Part shown: one piece after another, positions 1 through 8,109 of the stretch
How the letters are laid out: each line of letters opens with the position of its first letter
Numbering within the stretch: position 1 is the stretch's first letter
Assembly: GCA_028693695.1 (NCBI GenBank)
Contig: JAQUUV010000022.1
Location: 1 to 18,077, forward strand
From: Syntrophomonas sp.
GTDB lineage: Bacteria; Bacillota; Syntrophomonadia; Syntrophomonadales; Syntrophomonadaceae
DNA: 18,077 bases
Reading direction: 5' to 3'
Notes under the pieces: model-generated
Seen by the model: only the letters and a program-made list of their open reading frames with translations
The model's database searches: none
Told to the model about the DNA's origin: nothing
Translations under genes and position numbers: made by a program

Positions 1-1394
1 TGGAGGAGAGCATTGAGATTTTAAAAGGTTTGCGGGATCGCTACGAGGCGCATCACGGGGTAAAGATAAGCGATGAAGCCATTGAGGCTGCCGCACGTCT
101 GTCCACTCGGTATATCACCGATCGTTTTCTGCCCGATAAGGCTATTGATCTGATTGATGAAGCGGCTTCGAGAGTTCGCTTGGCCAACTATGTCCTTCCG
201 GCAGATGTCAAGGAGCTGGAAGCCAAACTGCTGGAGATCAGTAAGGAAAAAGAAGAGGCCATTAATGCCCAGGAATATGAAAAGGCGGCCCAATTGCGCG
301 ATGAAGAACAAAAGCTTAAAGACGAAATTGACAGCCAGCGTAAGGAATGGCTTAGTAAACGGAGTGTGCACGCGGGATCAGTAAGCCCAGAGGAAATAGC
401 TGTGGTTATTTCGAAATGGACGGGTGTACCGGTTAGCAAATTAGCATTGGAAGAAGGGGAACGACTTCTCCACCTGGAAGAGGTTTTGCATAATCGAGTA
501 ATAGGCCAGCATGAGGCAGTTAAATCCGTTGCACGGGCAGTTCGTAGAGCTAGGGCTGGATTGAAAAATCCCAAACGGCCCATCGGTTCTTTTGTCTTCT
601 TGGGCCCGACCGGGGTGGGCAAAACAGAGCTTGCCCGGGCGCTGGCAGAATCCATGTTTGCCAGCGAAGATGCAGTTATCCGCTTGGATATGTCGGAATA
701 TATGGAAAAACATGCCGTATCTAGAATGATAGGTTCCCCGCCCGGTTATGTGGGTTATGACGAGGGCGGTCAACTGACCGAGAAGGTTAGGAGGAAACCT
801 TATTCGGTTATTCTCCTGGATGAGATAGAAAAAGCCCATCCCGATGTCTATAATATTCTCCTGCAGGTTTTAGAAGATGGGCGGATGACTGATGGGCAGG
901 GAAGAACCGTTGATTTTAGAAACACGATCATTATCATGACTTCTAATGTAGGAGCTGATACCCTCTTTAAAAATAAGACCCTAGGTTTCAAGCGGGTGGC
1001 TGACGAAGCAGAAGACTACATTCAAATGAAGGAACGGGTTATGGAGCAGATGAAGCATACTTTCCGGCCCGAATTCTTGAATCGGATTGATGAACTTATT
1101 GTCTTCCAGAGCCTAAGCGAAGAGGAACTGAAACAGATCATTGACCTTTTGATTAAAGACTTGAGCCAGCGCATTACCGATAACGGTTATAGCCTGGAAA
1201 TTAGCGATTCAGCCCGGGAATTGATTATGAAAGAAGGCTATGAACCTGCTTATGGGGCTCGTCCTCTCAAGAGGGCTATTCAAAAGCTGGTGGAAGATAC
1301 CGTGTCTGAAGAAATACTGAAGAAGACGGTGGTTCCTGGAGAAACCATTTTGGTAGATGCGGAAGATGGTAAAATTGTGGTTCGCAAGCAGTAA
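1..1394 (+). CDS. clpC: ATP-dependent Clp protease ATP-binding subunit ClpC, C-terminal part (5' end outside window)
   Basis: This is the C-terminal part of a ClpC AAA+ unfoldase, which feeds substrates to ClpP in the cytoplasm. The reading frame is open from base 3, so the gene starts upstream of the window. Visible in order: the end of the first AAA domain (YITDRFLPDKAIDLIDEA), a UVR/coiled-coil middle segment at about nt 200–330 (EYEKAAQLRDEE), then the second AAA domain with Walker A GPTGVGKT at nt 603–626, Walker B VILLDEIEKAH, and the C-terminal small domain (GYEPAYGARPLKRAIQ). The UVR motif separates ClpC from ClpB and ClpA. In Firmicutes clpC is normally last in ctsR-mcsA-mcsB-clpC and followed by radA, as here. 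There is a 69-nt gap to radA with no terminator visible. Nothing looks damaged. Confidence 0.96.
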   Translation, partial: EESIEILKGLRDRYEAHHGVKISDEAIEAAARLSTRYITDRFLPDKAIDLIDEAASRVRLANYVLPADVKELEAKLLEISKEKEEAINAQEYEKAAQLRDEEQKLKDEIDSQRKEWLSKRSVHAGSVSPEEIAVVISKWTGVPVSKLALEEGERLLHLEEVLHNRVIGQHEAVKSVARAVRRARAGLKNPKRPIGSFVFLGPTGVGKTELARALAESMFASEDAVIRLDMSEYMEKHAVSRMIGSPPGYVGYDEGGQLTEKVRRKPYSVILLDEIEKAHPDVYNILLQVLEDGRMTDGQGRTVDFRNTIIIMTSNVGADTLFKNKTLGFKRVADEAEDYIQMKERVMEQMKHTFRPEFLNRIDELIVFQSLSEEELKQIIDLLIKDLSQRITDNGYSLEISDSARELIMKEGYEPAYGARPLKRAIQKLVEDTVSEEILKKTVVPGETILVDAEDGKIVVRKQ

Positions 1395-1463
1395 TGGGCT
1401 GTCGGGGAAAAAATGAGCAGAATTAACAGATTCGTACTATAATAATGTTAAAGAGGGAAAATT

Positions 1464-2828
1464 ATGGGTAAAATCGTCACTAGGTTTGTATGCAGGGACT
1501 GCGGGTATGAATCGGGGAAATGGTTAGGCAGGTGCCCAGGTTGTGGTAATTGGAACAGCCTGTTGGAGGAAAGCGGCCCGAAAGCGCCGCCTGCCCGCCG
1601 CAGCCACAGGGCTGAAGCGGTGGCTCTGTGTGACATTCCCAATAACAAGCTGTATCGTTTTCCCAGCGGAATGGGGGAACTGGATCGGGTGTTAGGGGGA
1701 GGGATCGTTCCTGGTTCGCTGGTTTTACTAGGAGGAGATCCAGGCATTGGTAAATCCACCTTGCTTTTGCAGGTAGCAAACTTTGTAGCTGAAAATGGTA
1801 AAAAGGTACTCTACCTGTCCGGCGAAGAGTCGGCGGGACAAATCCGCCTCAGGTCTTTGCGGCTGGGCATAAGCAGTGCCTCTATTTACTTTCTAAATGA
1901 GCAAAACATAGACCTATTGGGTACCTACTTGAAGGAGTTGGAACCTGATTTCATTATTATAGATTCCATTCAAACCGTATATTCGGAGAATCTTTCTTCA
2001 ATCCCGGGTAGTGTATCTCAATTACGGGAATGTACCGCCAAAATTATGGAGATGGCAAAAAAGAGCGAAAAAGTATTTTTCCTGGTAGGGCATGTTACCA
2101 AGGATGGGGCTTTAGCTGGTCCTAAAGTTCTGGAACATATGGTGGATGTGGTCATTTACTTTGAAGGGGAAAAGAATTTTTCTTTTAGGCTGTTGAGAGG
2201 CGTAAAGAACCGCTTTGGCTCTACTGATGAGATCGGCTTGCTGGAGATGAGTGCTTCCGGTTTGAGCGAAGTATTAGATCCCTCGTTGGTATTCTTGAGT
2301 GCCAAAGACCCGACAGTTTGTGGAAGCGCGGTGGTTGCCAGTTTTGAGGGCAGCCGTCCCCTGCTTATAGAGATGCAGGCCTTAGTTTCATCAGCTGGGC
2401 CAGGCTATGCACGTCGGATGGCTTCCGGCATTGACCAAAACCGTCTAGCTCTAATTATTGCCGTCTTGGAAAAGAAGCGGGGGTTTAAACTTTCCGCTTA
2501 TGATGTTTATCTTAAGGTCACCGGAGGGGTGTTTCTGAAAGACCCCTGTGTTGACCTAGGTATAGCTGCAGCTATTCTTTCCAGTTACCGGGAGAGACCT
2601 CTGCCTGTGGACATGGTATTTCTTGGAGAATTGGGGCTCTCCGGGGAAATAAGGCCAGTTCCATTTCTGGATGCACGCCTGAAAGAAGTGGAGAAAATGG
2701 GTTTCAAACGGGCCGTAATTCCCTCGGGAACAAACCTGGGTGGGCGTAATCAGGGTGGATTGGAAATACTAGAGGTTAGAAACCTGGATGATTTTATAGA
2801 AACTGTTATGGAGGGATCGTGTTGGTAG
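1464..2828 (+). CDS. radA: DNA repair protein RadA (Sms)
   Basis: RadA is a RecA-related ATPase that promotes branch migration and processing of recombination intermediates. The 454-residue length is normal for the family. Visible parts: an N-terminal four-cysteine zinc finger (C10, C13, C24, C27; CPGC), Walker A GGDPGIGKST at about residues 90–99, the RadA-specific KNRFG motif at 248–252, and a C-terminal Lon-protease-like domain (GGVFLKDPCVDLGIAAAI onward) that forms the hexamer scaffold. The ATG is preceded by an AAGAGGG ribosome site (1450s). The gene end overlaps the disA start by 10 nt, so the two are probably translationally coupled. The clpC–radA–disA order is standard in Firmicutes. 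Confidence 0.97.
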   Translation: MGKIVTRFVCRDCGYESGKWLGRCPGCGNWNSLLEESGPKAPPARRSHRAEAVALCDIPNNKLYRFPSGMGELDRVLGGGIVPGSLVLLGGDPGIGKSTLLLQVANFVAENGKKVLYLSGEESAGQIRLRSLRLGISSASIYFLNEQNIDLLGTYLKELEPDFIIIDSIQTVYSENLSSIPGSVSQLRECTAKIMEMAKKSEKVFFLVGHVTKDGALAGPKVLEHMVDVVIYFEGEKNFSFRLLRGVKNRFGSTDEIGLLEMSASGLSEVLDPSLVFLSAKDPTVCGSAVVASFEGSRPLLIEMQALVSSAGPGYARRMASGIDQNRLALIIAVLEKKRGFKLSAYDVYLKVTGGVFLKDPCVDLGIAAAILSSYRERPLPVDMVFLGELGLSGEIRPVPFLDARLKEVEKMGFKRAVIPSGTNLGGRNQGGLEILEVRNLDDFIETVMEGSCW

Positions 2829-3895
2829 AAGATATTTACCGGTCAAATTTTCGTAAGTACTTGAAAATGCTGGCCCCGGGTACGGTGTTTCGCTTGGGGA
2901 TCGAAAATGTGCTGCAAGCGAATACCGGAGGATTGATCGTAGTAGGGGATTCCCCAGAGCTGATGAACATCGTAAGCGGAGGGTTCCAAATTGACTGTGA
3001 TTTCACCCCGGCGCGCTTATATGAACTTGCCAAGATGGACGGAGCTATTATTACTAACAATGATGCTTCCAGGATTTTGATTGCGAATGCCCAGTTGGAT
3101 CCCAACCCTAAACTTCCTTCCCAGGAAACCGGTATTCGTCACCGTACGGCGGAACGAGTGGCTCAGCAAACTGAAGAATTGGTAGTAGCTATATCGCAGC
3201 GCCGTCAAGTGGTAACTCTCTATCAGGGCAATATAAATTTTCGTCTGAGAGATATTGCTTCTATACTAGTGAAGGCCAATCAGGCTCTGCAGACCCTAGA
3301 GAAATATCGAAATGTCTTTATAAGAGAGCTACAGCACCTAGGAGGATTAGAATTTGAAGACCTGGTAACGGTGGTTGAGGTATGCGAAGTTCTCCGGCGC
3401 TGTATTAAGGTTCTGAACATAGCTGGGGAAATAGAGAATTACATAAGTGAATTGGGGAACGAAGGACGTCTGGTTAAAATGCAGTTGGAAGAACTGGTAG
3501 CCAATGTGGAGGAAGAGGCTACCCTGATTATAAAAGATTATTCCAATAACAAGGAAAAGACATCTACTGAGATATTACAGGGCATGTTGCGTGCTTTTGA
3601 AGAAGAAGTATCTGATTCAGTATTTTTGTTGAAGATATTAGTTCTGGGAACTGCCAGCAGCCATTTGGAGCAGCCGGTAGCACCGCGTGGTTACCGGATG
3701 CTGAATAAGATTCCGCGCATACCTACGGCCATTATGGAAAACCTAGTGGAGCGTTTCTCTCTGCTTAATCATATCATGCGCGCCAGTATTGAAGAACTGG
3801 ATGACGTGGAAGGTATCGGAGAGGTACGGGCTAGATCGATAAAAAACGGCTTAAAGAGGATGCGCGAGCAGCTTATATTAGAATATATGGTATAA
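2819..3895 (+). CDS. disA: DNA integrity scanning diadenylate cyclase DisA
   Basis: DisA condenses two ATP into cyclic di-AMP and scans DNA for branched structures. The N-terminal DAC domain shows the signature DGA (residues 74–76) and GIRHRTAER (105–113), the catalytic and ATP-binding motifs. A helical linker follows, then a C-terminal helix-hairpin-helix DNA-binding region (VEGIGEVRARSIK, near residue 330). The length of 358 residues is typical. The chosen start is GTG at 2819, inside the radA end; a TTG directly after it is an alternative one codon shorter. It is the last gene of the clpC-radA-disA run and is followed by a strong hairpin terminator. c-di-AMP in related bacteria controls K+ and osmolyte transport, which matters for the cation antiporter further downstream. 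Confidence 0.97.
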   Translation: MLVEDIYRSNFRKYLKMLAPGTVFRLGIENVLQANTGGLIVVGDSPELMNIVSGGFQIDCDFTPARLYELAKMDGAIITNNDASRILIANAQLDPNPKLPSQETGIRHRTAERVAQQTEELVVAISQRRQVVTLYQGNINFRLRDIASILVKANQALQTLEKYRNVFIRELQHLGGLEFEDLVTVVEVCEVLRRCIKVLNIAGEIENYISELGNEGRLVKMQLEELVANVEEEATLIIKDYSNNKEKTSTEILQGMLRAFEEEVSDSVFLLKILVLGTASSHLEQPVAPRGYRMLNKIPRIPTAIMENLVERFSLLNHIMRASIEELDDVEGIGEVRARSIKNGLKRMREQLILEYMV

Positions 3896-3947
3896 GGGAC
3901 GGAGTATTCTGCCTGTTTTATTCCTTGACAGCCCTTAAGCGTATAAA

Positions 3948-3969
3948 AAAACCGCCTATAGGCGGTTTT
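3948..3969. terminator. Bidirectional intrinsic terminator between disA and the convergent small gene
   Basis: A perfect 9-bp stem AAAACCGCC/GGCGGTTTT closes a TATA loop. It has a T run on the plus side, and the A run at 3945–3951 gives a U run on the minus strand. It lies between the disA stop (3895) and the stop of the minus-strand gene (4000), so it can end both transcripts. Confidence 0.9.
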
Positions 3970-3999
3970 GGTTTGTGTAGCTATTTAACCCATAAGCAA

Positions 4000-4398
4000 T
4001 TACGTCATATTAAAAAAGCCTAGTGCCTGAGACTTCTTATGTTCCTTTATAAAAACATCATAAAGATTTATGTCCAGAACATTACAGAGGGCAGCTGTGT
4101 AAAATAGCAATTTTCCTAATTCACCCATCACCACTTCATTACAATGCACGCACATCTCGCCGCGTAGGTGGCTATCCAGGCAGGCTTTTAATTCGGCTAC
4201 TGATTCCAGGTGATCAGGTATTTCAATTTTTTCGGCTTGAATAGAAACGCAACCACAATCAGTCACGGATTTAATTACAGCCCGGTTTACTCGACATGCA
4301 GATTCCGAGAGCTTGCTTAAGACATCTACTACACTGTGATGCCGTATTAAGAGGTCGCCTACCGTGTTTTGAAACTCATCGCAAATTAAATCTTTCAT
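4000..4398 (-). CDS. Small conserved-looking cytoplasmic protein, MazG-like C-terminal part, function unknown
   Basis: This 132-residue protein has no signal peptide or membrane segment. I recognise a family found in Clostridia that has been annotated either as a DUF1573-type protein (from the DCGC segment) or as MazG-like (from the C-terminal ELGKLLFYTAALCN stretch); neither gives a proven function. Seen directly: eight cysteines including a CGC pair in the middle and a CVHC pair before the last helix, which could bind a metal. If it is MazG-related, the usual ELGD metal-binding motif reads ELGK here, so pyrophosphatase activity is doubtful. It sits opposite to its neighbours, convergent with disA and divergent from yacL, with its own consensus promoter and a GGGAGGAG ribosome site about 12 nt upstream of the ATG. 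It is real rather than a shadow frame because no plus-strand gene covers it. Confidence 0.75.
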   Translation of the reverse strand: MKDLICDEFQNTVGDLLIRHHSVVDVLSKLSESACRVNRAVIKSVTDCGCVSIQAEKIEIPDHLESVAELKACLDSHLRGEMCVHCNEVVMGELGKLLFYTAALCNVLDINLYDVFIKEHKKSQALGFFNMT

Positions 4399-4433
4399 AA
4401 AGAGGTTAACTCCTCCCGCCCACCATTTCTATA

Positions 4434-4463
4434 ATTATAGCCTTGCAGCGGATACGTTGTCAA
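4434..4463 (-). promoter_or_regulatory. Sigma-A promoter for the small minus-strand gene
   Basis: On the minus strand the -35 hexamer TTGACA (4458–4463) and -10 hexamer TATAAT (4434–4439) are separated by exactly 18 nt. Both hexamers are perfect matches to the sigma-A consensus. The -10 lies about 35 nt upstream of the ATG at 4398. Confidence 0.85.
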
Positions 4464-4544
4464 TTCGGTCTGTCAAATATTTACTCCCAAAAATTATGCT
4501 ATTTGGATTAATAACAATCTAGAGATGATAAATATTTTACCATT

Positions 4545-4574
4545 TTTACTAAATTATAAATTTTATTGTATAAT
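4545..4574 (+). promoter_or_regulatory. Likely sigma-A promoter for the yacL-ispD-ispF run
   Basis: A TATAAT -10 at 4569–4574 is preceded by TTTACT (4545–4550, four of six consensus bases) at 18-nt spacing in an AT-rich region. It lies about 40 nt upstream of the yacL ATG and diverges from the minus-strand promoter. The -35 is only moderate. Confidence 0.5.
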
Positions 4575-4615
4575 TATTGCTTTTTGCTAGAAAAATAACT
4601 AGTGGAGGTGATCAT

Positions 4616-5731
4616 ATGTATAGAAATTCTATTTCCAAGCCAATATTGTATCTTGCATTTATCTTTGGCTTATGGGCCAGCTTGGCGGTCAAATTCTACT
4701 TGGCTTTGACGGTTGGTTGGCAATTGGCGGCAGGGGGGGGAGCTGGCCTGCTATTTTATTTCAGTTCATGCTACCTGTGGCGGGTAGCGTTAAAGGGGAG
4801 GAAAGGCTTTAATCTCTGGCTGGATAATATGGACATTGAAACACTAATGGGTGGAACGGCGGGCCTAGTGCTGGGTGTAATCGTGGGTTACTTGAGCAGT
4901 TACCCCCTGTCCATGATTCGTGGCCCAGGCGTCTATATGACGATTCTCAGCTTTATATTGTGTGGTTCCCTGGGGTTGATAATAGGCAGCCGCAGAGCGC
5001 TTGATGTCTGGAAGTTATTTCCTTCCAATCAGCCTGATAAAGATGTAAGTCAGGGGGATTTAACGGGAAATTATAAGGTTCTGGATACCAGTGCCATTAT
5101 TGATGGACGCATTTATGACGTATGTCAGAGCAAGTTTCTGGAAGGCCTCCTGATAGTGCCTGTTTTTGTTATTGAAGAACTACAGCACATTGCGGATTCT
5201 TCCGATAATTTAAGACGTAACAAAGGTCGACGAGGCCTAGAGCTATTATCCAAAATGCAAAAAAACCCGGATATAAAAATAGATATCATTGAAGGAAATA
5301 TCCCGGAAGAAAAAGAAGTAGATTTAAAACTGGTACGTCTCTGTAAACAAATCGGGGCTAGTATTATTACCAATGACTATAATTTAAACAAGGTAGCTGA
5401 ATTACAGGGAATAAAGGTCTTGAACATAAACGAGCTGACCAATGCAGTAAAGGTAGTTGTTTATCCGGGTGAAACCATGTATATTAATATATTAAAAGAA
5501 GGTAAAGAACCTGGACAAGGGGTAGGCTACCTGGAAGATGGAACCATGGTAGTGGTTGAGGATGCTCAGGATGAATTGGGGAATAACCTGGAAGTACTGG
5601 TAACCAGTGTCTTCCAGACCGCGGCCGGAAGAATGATTTTTAGTCGCAGGCTCAAGGAAGAAAGCAACCTGGGTATAGGAAAGCCTAACTTAAAGGGCAT
5701 ACCGATACAAGAGGTGAATATGTATGGTTAA
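4616..5731 (+). CDS. yacL: Membrane-anchored PIN/TRAM domain protein, YacL family
   Basis: A predicted membrane-bound ribonuclease-like protein; the cellular role of the family is not settled. The N-terminal ~130 residues carry about four hydrophobic segments (ILYLAFIFGLWASLAVKFYL and following). Then comes a PIN domain with acidic active-site residues in LDTSAIIDGR, IEELQ and ITNDYNLN, and a C-terminal TRAM domain (VYPGETMYINILKEGKEP onward) suited to RNA binding. The ATG at 4616 is chosen because GGAGGTG (4604–4610) stands just upstream; the open frame extends 39 nt further to a start at 4577 that has no ribosome site and lies at the -10. The last codons overlap the ispD start by 8 nt. The yacL–ispD–ispF order is typical of Firmicutes. 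Confidence 0.93.
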   Translation: MYRNSISKPILYLAFIFGLWASLAVKFYLALTVGWQLAAGGGAGLLFYFSSCYLWRVALKGRKGFNLWLDNMDIETLMGGTAGLVLGVIVGYLSSYPLSMIRGPGVYMTILSFILCGSLGLIIGSRRALDVWKLFPSNQPDKDVSQGDLTGNYKVLDTSAIIDGRIYDVCQSKFLEGLLIVPVFVIEELQHIADSSDNLRRNKGRRGLELLSKMQKNPDIKIDIIEGNIPEEKEVDLKLVRLCKQIGASIITNDYNLNKVAELQGIKVLNINELTNAVKVVVYPGETMYINILKEGKEPGQGVGYLEDGTMVVVEDAQDELGNNLEVLVTSVFQTAAGRMIFSRRLKEESNLGIGKPNLKGIPIQEVNMYG

Positions 5732-6413
5732 CAACCTTAGGGTTGTTATAGCCGCGGCTGGAAGAGGAAGTCGCATGGAGAGCAGTACCAATAAACAGTA
5801 CATGCTTTTGAATTCGCGACCTGTCTTAGCTTACTCGTTGGACTTCTTTGAGAAGCTAGATGTGGTGGATGAGATAGTGGTAGTAACTGGAGAAACAGAA
5901 CTAGACTACTGTGAGCGTGAGATTATTAAACCTTTCAAATATAAAAAAGTATCTGCTGTTATCCCCGGAGGGAAGGAACGGCAGGACTCGGTATGGGCCG
6001 GTTTGCGAAAACTGGGGGTCGATACGGAATTTGTGGCTGTGCACGATGGTGCCCGGCCACTTTTGTCGTCCGCAGTTCTCTATCGTCTGTTAGAGGAAGC
6101 ACAGGAGTGGGGGGCTGCTATACCGGGAATCGCCAGCAAGGATACACTCAAGGCAGTGGATAGGGATGATTTTGTCCGTCAGACCCTGGATCGAACCACT
6201 GTTTATGCCATACAGACCCCGCAGGTTTTCAAGTATGAGGAACTAATGGCGGCCTACCAGCAGGCGAATGAAGAAGACTTTAGCGGTACGGATGATGCTT
6301 CCCTATTTGAACGCTTTATTGGGCGGGTCAAGGTAGTCGAGGGAGATTATGATAATATTAAAATAACTACCCCAGGTGATATGTTGATAGCTGAAGCTCT
6401 GTTGAGGGGCTAG
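5724..6413 (+). CDS. ispD: 2-C-methyl-D-erythritol 4-phosphate cytidylyltransferase
   Basis: IspD transfers CMP from CTP to MEP, the third step of the MEP isoprenoid pathway, in the cytoplasm. The 229-residue length is normal. Visible motifs are the CTP-binding loop AAAGRGSRM (residues 10–18), the conserved NKQY (23–26), VHDGARP in the middle, and ASKDTLK before the C-terminal half. The C-terminal DNIKITTPGDM segment is also characteristic. The ATG lies within the yacL end and has GAGGTGA at 5711–5717 as ribosome site, implying coupled translation. A gap of 130 nt separates it from ispF. I see no terminator or clear promoter in that gap, so co-transcription with ispF is likely. Confidence 0.97.
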   Translation: MVNNLRVVIAAAGRGSRMESSTNKQYMLLNSRPVLAYSLDFFEKLDVVDEIVVVTGETELDYCEREIIKPFKYKKVSAVIPGGKERQDSVWAGLRKLGVDTEFVAVHDGARPLLSSAVLYRLLEEAQEWGAAIPGIASKDTLKAVDRDDFVRQTLDRTTVYAIQTPQVFKYEELMAAYQQANEEDFSGTDDASLFERFIGRVKVVEGDYDNIKITTPGDMLIAEALLRG

Positions 6414-6543
6414 TTAGAAAATAGGTAATTGATTTTTAATTCATCAAAGACCATCATTTTTATAGGTGGTTGTACCATTCGGGCATGGGGGCTTAGTGCG
6501 AAAATAGGGAAGGGTGGACACAGAATAGGGGAGGGACGAGACT

Positions 6544-7017
6544 ATGCGCATTGGGATTGGATATGACGTGCACCGCCTAGTAGAGGGTCGGAGATTGATC
6601 CTGGGGGGAGTCGAAATTCCCTTTGAAAAAGGGCTTTTAGGGCACTCTGATGCGGATGTCCTACTGCATGCCATCTGCGATGCTCTCCTGGGTGCGGCCG
6701 CACTGGGAGATATAGGCCAGCACTTCCCGGATACTGCCAGTGAATATAAGAACATTGACAGCCTGATTCTACTGCGCCAGGTGGGTAAGTTGTTGAAGGA
6801 TCAGGGCTTTTTAATTGCTAATATAGACAGTACGATAGTTGCTGAAAGGCCTAAATTGGCATCTCATATTCCTGCTATGGCTGCTAATATCGCCGCATCC
6901 TTGGGGATAGGCGTGAGTCAGGTTGCCGTAAAGGCCACCACCACGGAAGGTCTGGGATTTGAAGGTAGGGGCGAAGGAATATCAGCTCAGGCTGTAGCGT
7001 TAATAGAAAACAAATAA
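6544..7017 (+). CDS. ispF: 2-C-methyl-D-erythritol 2,4-cyclodiphosphate synthase
   Basis: IspF cyclises CDP-ME 2-phosphate to MEcPP, the fifth step of the MEP pathway; it acts as a trimer. The 157-residue length is typical. The metal-binding residues D8 and H10 are in GYDVHR and H42 is in DADVLLHAIC, with GHSDAD (33–38) and GDIGQHFPD around D56. The C-terminal KATTTEGLGFEGRGEGI segment is the usual CDP-binding signature. The ATG follows GGGGAGGGA near 6530. The gene is followed within 14 nt by a hairpin terminator that also reaches the start of the next gene. Confidence 0.97.
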   Translation: MRIGIGYDVHRLVEGRRLILGGVEIPFEKGLLGHSDADVLLHAICDALLGAAALGDIGQHFPDTASEYKNIDSLILLRQVGKLLKDQGFLIANIDSTIVAERPKLASHIPAMAANIAASLGIGVSQVAVKATTTEGLGFEGRGEGISAQAVALIENK

Positions 7018-7030
7018 AGATCTATATACT

Positions 7031-7084
7031 ATTTACCCCCTGAATGAGGCAGACTAAATAAAAAATCAGGGGGTAAATTTTTTT
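7031..7084 (+). terminator. Terminator hairpin after ispF that contains the ribosome site of the next gene
   Basis: A perfect 13-bp stem ATTTACCCCCTGA (7031–7043) and TCAGGGGGTAAAT (7066–7078), with a 22-nt loop, is followed by seven Ts (7078–7084). It has the form of an intrinsic terminator for ispF. The ATG of the DUF1002 gene starts on the very next base, and its only plausible Shine-Dalgarno (AGGGGG, 7068–7073) lies in the 3' arm of the stem. Confidence 0.85.
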
Positions 7085-7990
7085 ATGCGCAGAATAACGG
7101 TTGTCTTAATGGTGCTGGCGGTCTTAATGACAGCGTGGGTTTATCGAGAACAGGTGGCTAGTACTGGTGCCGAAGTAAAGAGTGGTGAGGTAGTTATTAG
7201 TCTGGGGAAGGATTTGACCGAAGCCCAGAAAAGCCAGGTAGTGAGTTATTTTGAGACTAAGATTAATCTGGACAAGGTGCGCTATGTCAGTGTTAGCAAT
7301 CAGGAAGAAAGAAGATACCTAGAGGGCAAAATTGACGAAAAACTGATTGGAACCCGGGCTATTTCCTGTGCACTGGTCATAGGTTCAGCTAAAGGCCAGG
7401 GGATTGATGTTCAAACCCACAATATTAACGGAGTGTCACCCTTCATGTATGCTAATGCTGCTAATACTGCGGGAATTGAAGATGTGCAAATTTATGTAGA
7501 GGCACCTTTTGAGGTTTCGGGCACAGCGGCCTTAACCGGGATTATTAAGGCTTTTGAGCTGGCTAGCGGGAAAGCTTTAAATGAGACTGCCAAAGATACT
7601 GCTAACCAGGAGTTAGCCGAGTCATCCAAACTGGGAGAGAAGATCGGGCAGGATAAAGCTGGCAAAATCATTTATGAAGTCAAAAAACAAGTGGTGGAGA
7701 AGAAGGTTGCCGATCCTGCAGAGATAAGGCGAATTATCCTGCAGGTTAGCGCTGATCTGAATATCACACTGGCGGAAGAGGACGTAACCCGTATTATAGC
7801 CCTGATGCAGAACCTTAACCAAGTAAACATTAATATATCCCAGCTAAATGAACAGTTGGATAAGCTGCAAAAAGGGATACAGGATGTCCGCACCCAGACT
7901 GATCAGGCTCAGGGCTTTTTCCAGAAGCTAGTGAGGTTCATTAGGAATCTTTTTCAGGGCTTAACGGGTGCAAATTTTTCCTTGAGATAA
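7085..7990 (+). CDS. DUF1002 (YpuA-like) secreted protein
   Basis: A member of the DUF1002 family, known mainly from Firmicutes and without an assigned function. The 301 residues begin with a short basic start and a hydrophobic segment (ITVVLMVLAVLMTAWVY), a signal peptide or membrane anchor, so the protein is exported. Family-typical stretches are SCALVIG, SPFMYANAANTAGIEDVQIY and the APFEVSGTAALTGIIKAFE block. The C-terminal 60 residues are rich in N, Q and L and look like a coiled coil (ISQLNEQLDKLQKGIQDV) before a hydrophobic end. The ATG at 7085 keeps the signal peptide intact. The start abuts the terminator hairpin described separately, so expression from upstream may be attenuated. The gene is not part of the B. 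subtilis version of this locus. Confidence 0.85.
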   Translation: MRRITVVLMVLAVLMTAWVYREQVASTGAEVKSGEVVISLGKDLTEAQKSQVVSYFETKINLDKVRYVSVSNQEERRYLEGKIDEKLIGTRAISCALVIGSAKGQGIDVQTHNINGVSPFMYANAANTAGIEDVQIYVEAPFEVSGTAALTGIIKAFELASGKALNETAKDTANQELAESSKLGEKIGQDKAGKIIYEVKKQVVEKKVADPAEIRRIILQVSADLNITLAEEDVTRIIALMQNLNQVNINISQLNEQLDKLQKGIQDVRTQTDQAQGFFQKLVRFIRNLFQGLTGANFSLR

Positions 7991-7998
7991 AAAATTGA

Positions 7999-8035
7999 TG
8001 CTGCTGTCGCAGTTAATGGATTATGCGCAGCAGCA
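7999..8035 (+). terminator. Possible hairpin terminator after the DUF1002 gene
   Basis: TGCTGCTG(T)CGCA and TGCGCAGCAGCA can form a 12-bp stem with one bulged T and a loop of 12 nt. It starts 9 nt after the stop codon. No good T run follows it, so an RNA-stabilising hairpin or weak terminator is as likely. Confidence 0.4.
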
Positions 8036-8109
8036 AATAAACTGATGCTATTTCAAATAAACGATAGACGGGGAACGGGATTTTGCTGTTGACTGTAATA
8101 GCGTGTTGT

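Noticed and set aside
188..839. Long minus-strand open frames across clpC
   Set aside because: They are antisense to a highly conserved clpC frame, lack ribosome sites and match no protein family I know.
1438..1443. TATAAT between clpC and radA
   Set aside because: No acceptable -35 hexamer at 16–18 nt; the nearest TTAACA is only 9 nt away, so a radA promoter is not supported.
4577..4615. Longer N-terminus for the yacL-like gene
   Set aside because: The upstream start has no ribosome site and lies next to the -10 hexamer, whereas GGAGGTG stands correctly before the ATG at 4616.
6414..6543. Regulatory element between ispD and ispF
   Set aside because: No convincing promoter, hairpin or ORF was found in the 130 nt; only the ispF ribosome site is evident.
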